64,000 bases of DNA, from positions 1-64,000 of the forward strand of contig CAWGIX010000005.1 of NCBI GenBank assembly GCA_963822705.1, in the 5' to 3' direction. The position numbers and the translations under genes are program-made. The stretch comes from CAVRQM01 sp963822705. Its GTDB lineage: Bacteria > Pseudomonadota > Alphaproteobacteria > Acetobacterales > Acetobacteraceae. The notes under the pieces are model-generated. The model made no database searches. It was not told where the DNA came from and saw only the letters and a program-made list of their open reading frames with translations. The first letter of the stretch is position 1. Every line of letters starts with the position of its first letter. Of the stretch, positions 60,810-64,000 are shown one piece after another.

Positions 60810-61583
60810 CGCCACGGGCCGCCGCAGCAATCCGCGATACTGCCGTCGCCAGACCACGAAGCCGGCAGAATTCGATTCGCCCGGACCCGTAGGGGCCGAG
60901 CATTTCCCATCTGTGAGCGTGCGACGTACTATCGCATGCATAGCGCGAAAAACTCAATATCGGAGCGCACTGTAGCCGTCTTGTCACTTTGGACCGAAAC
61001 GGCGGGATGCTTGTTCCTGCGCATGCTTCGGTATATCCATCCATCGATGCGTCGAAAGGCGAGTGGTTCGCAGCGCCTGGACCGCCGCGTAACGCATGAA
61101 GTAGAACTTGCTTTCGAAAAACAGCGAGAAGCTCTGCGCTTGTTTACGATACCTGCAGGAGCTTAGGGCGGAAGCATTCCGACGTCTGCGCCTGTCCCAG
61201 ATCGGAAGTTGCTCCACGGCGCTTCCTATTTACCTCCACTCGTTCCCGACGGCTCCGCACTCTGCTGGATCGAAACGCGGCACGCTTTCGCCTCGCGTGC
61301 TGCCTAGTTCCGGTCCATTTGACGCGCAATAACGCGAGATCGTTCGCTTGCATGCACTAGTGTGCAGCGCGCATTTATCAGGCTTGGCTCTCCGAAGAAA
61401 CAGGAGCTCTTCGCTCATTCGCAATACTTGCAGTCAGGCAGCGGAAACTCCTTTCCGTCCGATGTGCAAGAAAGGCTTGCACAGCCGCGGGAGAATGGTA
61501 TGGTGACGGCGTCATGGCAAGGCTCCGCGCCTTTCATTGACATTTTGATATCGTCTAGATCGACATTAATTGGGAGGAATAAC
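60810..61583. other. non-coding region upstream of the first GloVer gene
   Basis: 770 bases with no convincing gene. The last 200 bases are homologous to the region before the second GloVer gene (63107-63315), sharing GGCAAGGCTC and CGACATTAATTGGGAGGAA. A third, weaker match (AGAAGCTCTGCGCTT at about 61127-61141) implies an older duplicated unit. AT content is higher than around it. Confidence 0.5.
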
Positions 61584-62736
61584 GTGCTACACAGGAACAA
61601 CCGGGCCCGCTCAGCGGGCCGGATGGCCGCGCTCGTGCTTGCTGTACCAGTCGCGGCTCAGGCTCGCATGGAGCATCTGCATTCGTTCCAGGGCGGCAGT
61701 GATGGGGCATACCCTTATGCGGGCCTGGTCACCAATAGCGGCAAGCTCTACGGCACCACCTACATCGGCGGCGCCACAAACCAAGGCACCGTTTTCGAGA
61801 TGACGCCCGGCGGGGGAAAAGCCGTGCTGTACAGCTTCCGGGGCGGCAGTGACGGGGCCTACCCTTATGCGGCCCTGATCGCCGACAAGAACGGCAATCT
61901 ATACGGCACGACTTTTTTCGGCGGCCCCGCGGGCATCGGCACCGTGTTCAAGGTGACACCCGGCGGCCAGGAGTCCGTGCTGTACGGATTCCAGAACGTC
62001 AACGACGGGGCAAACCCCTCCAGCGGCGTGATCATCGACGCGCAGGGCAATCTATACGGCACCACCCCGGGCGGCGGGACCGTAGGCGTGGGCACCGTCT
62101 TCAAGGTGACGCCGTATGGGACGGAGACCGTGCTGTACACCTTCCAGGGCGGCAACAACGGGGAATACCCCTCGGCGGGCCTGATCGCCGATGCGGCCGG
62201 CAACATGTACGGCACGACGGGAAATGGCGGCCCGACCGGCAATGGCGTCGTCTTCAAGGTGACACCCGGCGGGGCGCAGACCGTGCTGTACAGCTTCAAG
62301 GGCCTTCTTGTCGGCGACGGGACCTACCCCACGGGTCTGGTGGCCGACTCAAGGGGTAATATGTACGGCACGACCTCGTATGGTGGCGCGGCAAACAAGG
62401 GAACCGTCTTCAAGCTGACCCCCGGCGGCACGGAGACAGTGCTGTACAGCTTCAAGGGCGGCACGTGACGGCGCATATCCCAACGCCGGCCCGATCCTCG
62501 ACGCGCAAGGCAATCTGTACGGCACGACGAAGGCCGGAGGTGCTGCCAACTGCGGCACCGTGTTCAAGCTGACCGGTGGCAGAACCGAGACGGTAATGCA
62601 CACTTTTTTCAATCGAATCAACGGCTGTGAACCCCAGGGCAGCTTGGCCCTGAACCACAACACCCTCTACGGCACCACCTACGGCAGCGGCTCGGGCCCC
62701 TCGCCGTACGGCGCCGTGTTCCGCATCATGCAGTAG
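61584..62736 (+). CDS. secreted GloVer-type tandem-repeat protein (copy 1), one frame break
   Basis: About 383 codons of a choice-of-anchor GloVer-containing repeat protein. GTG 61584 has a perfect GGGAGGA 6 bases upstream. Signal region MAALVLAVPVAAQA, then around nine repeats of roughly 38 residues built on GGxDGAYPYAGLIAD, GNLYGTTxxGG, GTVFKxTPGG, ETVLYSF, which probably form a beta-propeller-like or solenoid structure. An extra C at 62464 breaks the frame; the adjacent frame continues DGAYPNAGPILDAQGNLYGT to AVFRIMQ. Surface or cell-wall function is suspected but not known. Confidence 0.8.
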
Positions 62737-63315
62737 CTACTCAGTCCCGGAGGCGCCCTGAGCCCTGCCGACCGGCGCAGGCGCGCCTCCGATTGCCGGC
62801 AAGCGCCGGGAAATCCCTGTTCTGGACTCGTCCACGCGGCCCGGTCAGTAAGCTGACGTTTACGCAACAAAGACAGGCCGCACTCAACATCCGCGGTCCT
62901 GAGCGCAGGGTGTGTTCCGTATCAAACTGACAGCCACGCACGGCAGATTATAGTAGGACAGTCGCGGTTACAACGCGTGTCTCTGTCAAGCGTCGGGCCA
63001 AAAAAGCGCCTGAAGTCTGCCATTTCGATCGCGCGCTCCGGCGTATTCGCGGCCGATTGATAGCGCCGTGACGCAAGATCCTGAATCCTATCACAACCGC
63101 GTGGTTAAAGTACTTGGCTCTTCGGAAGAGAGGACGAAGCTCTGCGCTTACTGGCAAAGTTTGCAGTCGTGCAGCCACATCTTCTTACTCTCGATCTGCA
63201 GAACAGAGCTGCGCAATCGCGCGACTAGGTACGGTGACCGCGACATGGCAAGGCTCTGCGCCGTTCTTGATGGAGTAACACTGACTACCGACCGACATTA
63301 ATTGGGAGGAACAAC
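62737..63315. other. intergenic region between GloVer copies, includes duplicated leader
   Basis: 580 bases with no gene. From about 63107 it parallels the leader of copy 1: GGCTCTTCGGAAGA, CATGGCAAGGCTCTGCGCC and the final ACATTAATTGGGAGGAACAA before GTG. The first half has nothing recognisable. Confidence 0.5.
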
Positions 63316-64000
63316 GTGCTACACAGGAACAACCGGGGCCGCTCAGCGGGCCGGATGGCCGCGCTCGTGCTTGCTGTACCGGTCGTGGCTCATGCCGGCG
63401 CGCAGAATATGCATTCCTTCCGTGGCGGCAGCGACGGGGCATACCCTTATGCGGGCCTGGTCGCCGACAACAGCGGCAATCTCTACGGCACCACCTACAT
63501 CGGCGGCGCCACAAACCAAGGCACCGTGTTCGAGATGACGCCCGGCGGGGCGATCGCCGTGCTGTACAGCTTCCGGGGCGGCAGCGATGGTCAATCACCC
63601 TATGCGGGCCTGATCGCCGACGGGAACGGCAATCTATACGGCACGACTTTTTTCGGCGGCCCCGCGGGCATCGGCACCGTCTTCAAGGTGACGCCCGGCG
63701 GCCAGGAGTCCGTGCTGTACCGGATTCCAGAACGTCAACGACGGGGCAAACCCCTCCAGCGGCGTGATCATCGACGCGCAGGGCAATCTATACGGCACCA
63801 CCCCGGGCGGCGGGACCGTAGGCGTGGGCACCGTCTTCAAGGTGACGCCGTATGGGACGGAGACCGTGCTGTACACCTTCCAGGGCGGCAACAACGGGGA
63901 ATACCCCTCGGCGGGCCTGATCGCCGATGCGGCCGGCAACATGTACGGCACGACGGGAAATGGCGGCCCGACCGGCGATGGCGTCGTCTTCAAGGTGACA
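63316..64000 (+). CDS. secreted GloVer-type tandem-repeat protein (copy 2), 3' end outside window, one frame break
   Basis: Near-duplicate of the gene at 61584, beginning with the same GTG, signal region and repeats (MHSFRGGSDGAYPYAGLVAD and so on). An extra C at 63720-63721 shifts the frame: copy 1 has GTACGGATTC where copy 2 has GTACCGGATTC, so direct comparison of the copies shows a one-base insertion. Downstream of it the two are almost identical to the window end. Recent tandem duplication of leader and gene. Confidence 0.8.
   Translation, partial: MLHRNNRGRSAGRMAALVLAVPVVAHAGAQNMHSFRGGSDGAYPYAGLVADNSGNLYGTTYIGGATNQGTVFEMTPGGAIAVLYSFRGGSDGQSPYAGLIADGNGNLYGTTFFGGPAGIGTVFKVTPGGQESVLYRIPERQRRGKPLQRRDHRRAGQSIRHHPGRRDRRRGHRLQGDAVWDGDRAVHLPGRQQRGIPLGGPDRRCGRQHVRHDGKWRPDRRWRRLQGD

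Noticed and set aside
61584..64000. CRISPR or other DNA repeat array
   Set aside because: The repetition is protein-coding, about 114 bases per unit with codon-level variation and an open frame; no spacers of uniform length.

Overview
The window looks like a chromosomal segment of a high-GC alphaproteobacterium, most probably an acetic-acid-bacteria relative (Acetobacteraceae/Rhodospirillales). The reasons are the GcrA cell-cycle regulator, an alphaproteobacterial coxB-coxA-ctaB-ctaG-coxC order, two HpnL-type (hopanoid/lipid flippase-like) membrane proteins, an MlaA/MlaC pair, PmtA- and CtaG-type proteins, and DUF3018-type MazE. This placement is inference from gene content; no rRNA is present.

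Layout. 1-4.1 kb: a secreted S53 (sedolisin) peptidase running off the left edge, then an alpha-E/ATP-grasp pair. 4.3-9 kb: a small secreted protein, a proline-rich 53-aa protein, an SDR and an HpnL-like flippase, a VOC protein, and the lipid-transport pair mlaA-mlaC. 9.2-14.5 kb: metF, a decayed mazEF pair with an apparent operator, uvrD, prmA and a beta-carbonic anhydrase. 14.5-19.2 kb: a proline-rich gene of a repeated family, a spermidine-synthase-like membrane protein and hldE. 19.3-25.8 kb: psd, GNAT, hisA, SDR, then a four-gene cluster (2OG dioxygenase, nucleotidyltransferase, flippase-like, CDP-alcohol phosphotransferase) that looks like a lipid-headgroup or polar-metabolite pathway. 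26.1-30.5 kb: a probable outer-membrane haem-porin (Cyc2-like), a cupredoxin and a GGDEF-EAL protein on one strand. 30.5-36.6 kb: lipB, tRNA-Leu(GAG), maeB, a J-domain membrane protein, galU and a phosphohexomutase. 36.6-46.4 kb: the aa3-type cytochrome oxidase locus, interrupted by an opposite-strand PRC-barrel gene, with surf1, an M32 carboxypeptidase, a broken methyltransferase and a pmtA-like gene. 46.4-52.5 kb: csp, gcrA with DnaA-box-like sites upstream, tatA, an FAD oxidase, a CHAP lipoprotein, a possible sRNA, GFA, recX and a second PRC-barrel protein. 52.9-56.1 kb: a GmrSD-like restriction protein and the second, broken copy of the proline-rich family. 56.1-60.8 kb: an MscS channel, argD and argF. 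60.8-64 kb: two tandem copies of a secreted GloVer-repeat protein, the second leaving the window.

A feature of the whole window is the number of reading frames broken by a single extra base (uvrD, PhyH, nucleotidyltransferase, maeB, phosphohexomutase, ctaB, argD, the GmrSD protein, the MscS channel and both GloVer genes among others). Because many of these are housekeeping genes, sequencing or assembly insertions are the likeliest explanation. Two long open frames (uvrD-prmA and argD-argF) are therefore probably artefactual fusions. By contrast the mazEF remnant has also lost about 20 residues internally, and two short gene-end relics at 25.9 kb look like genuine decay.
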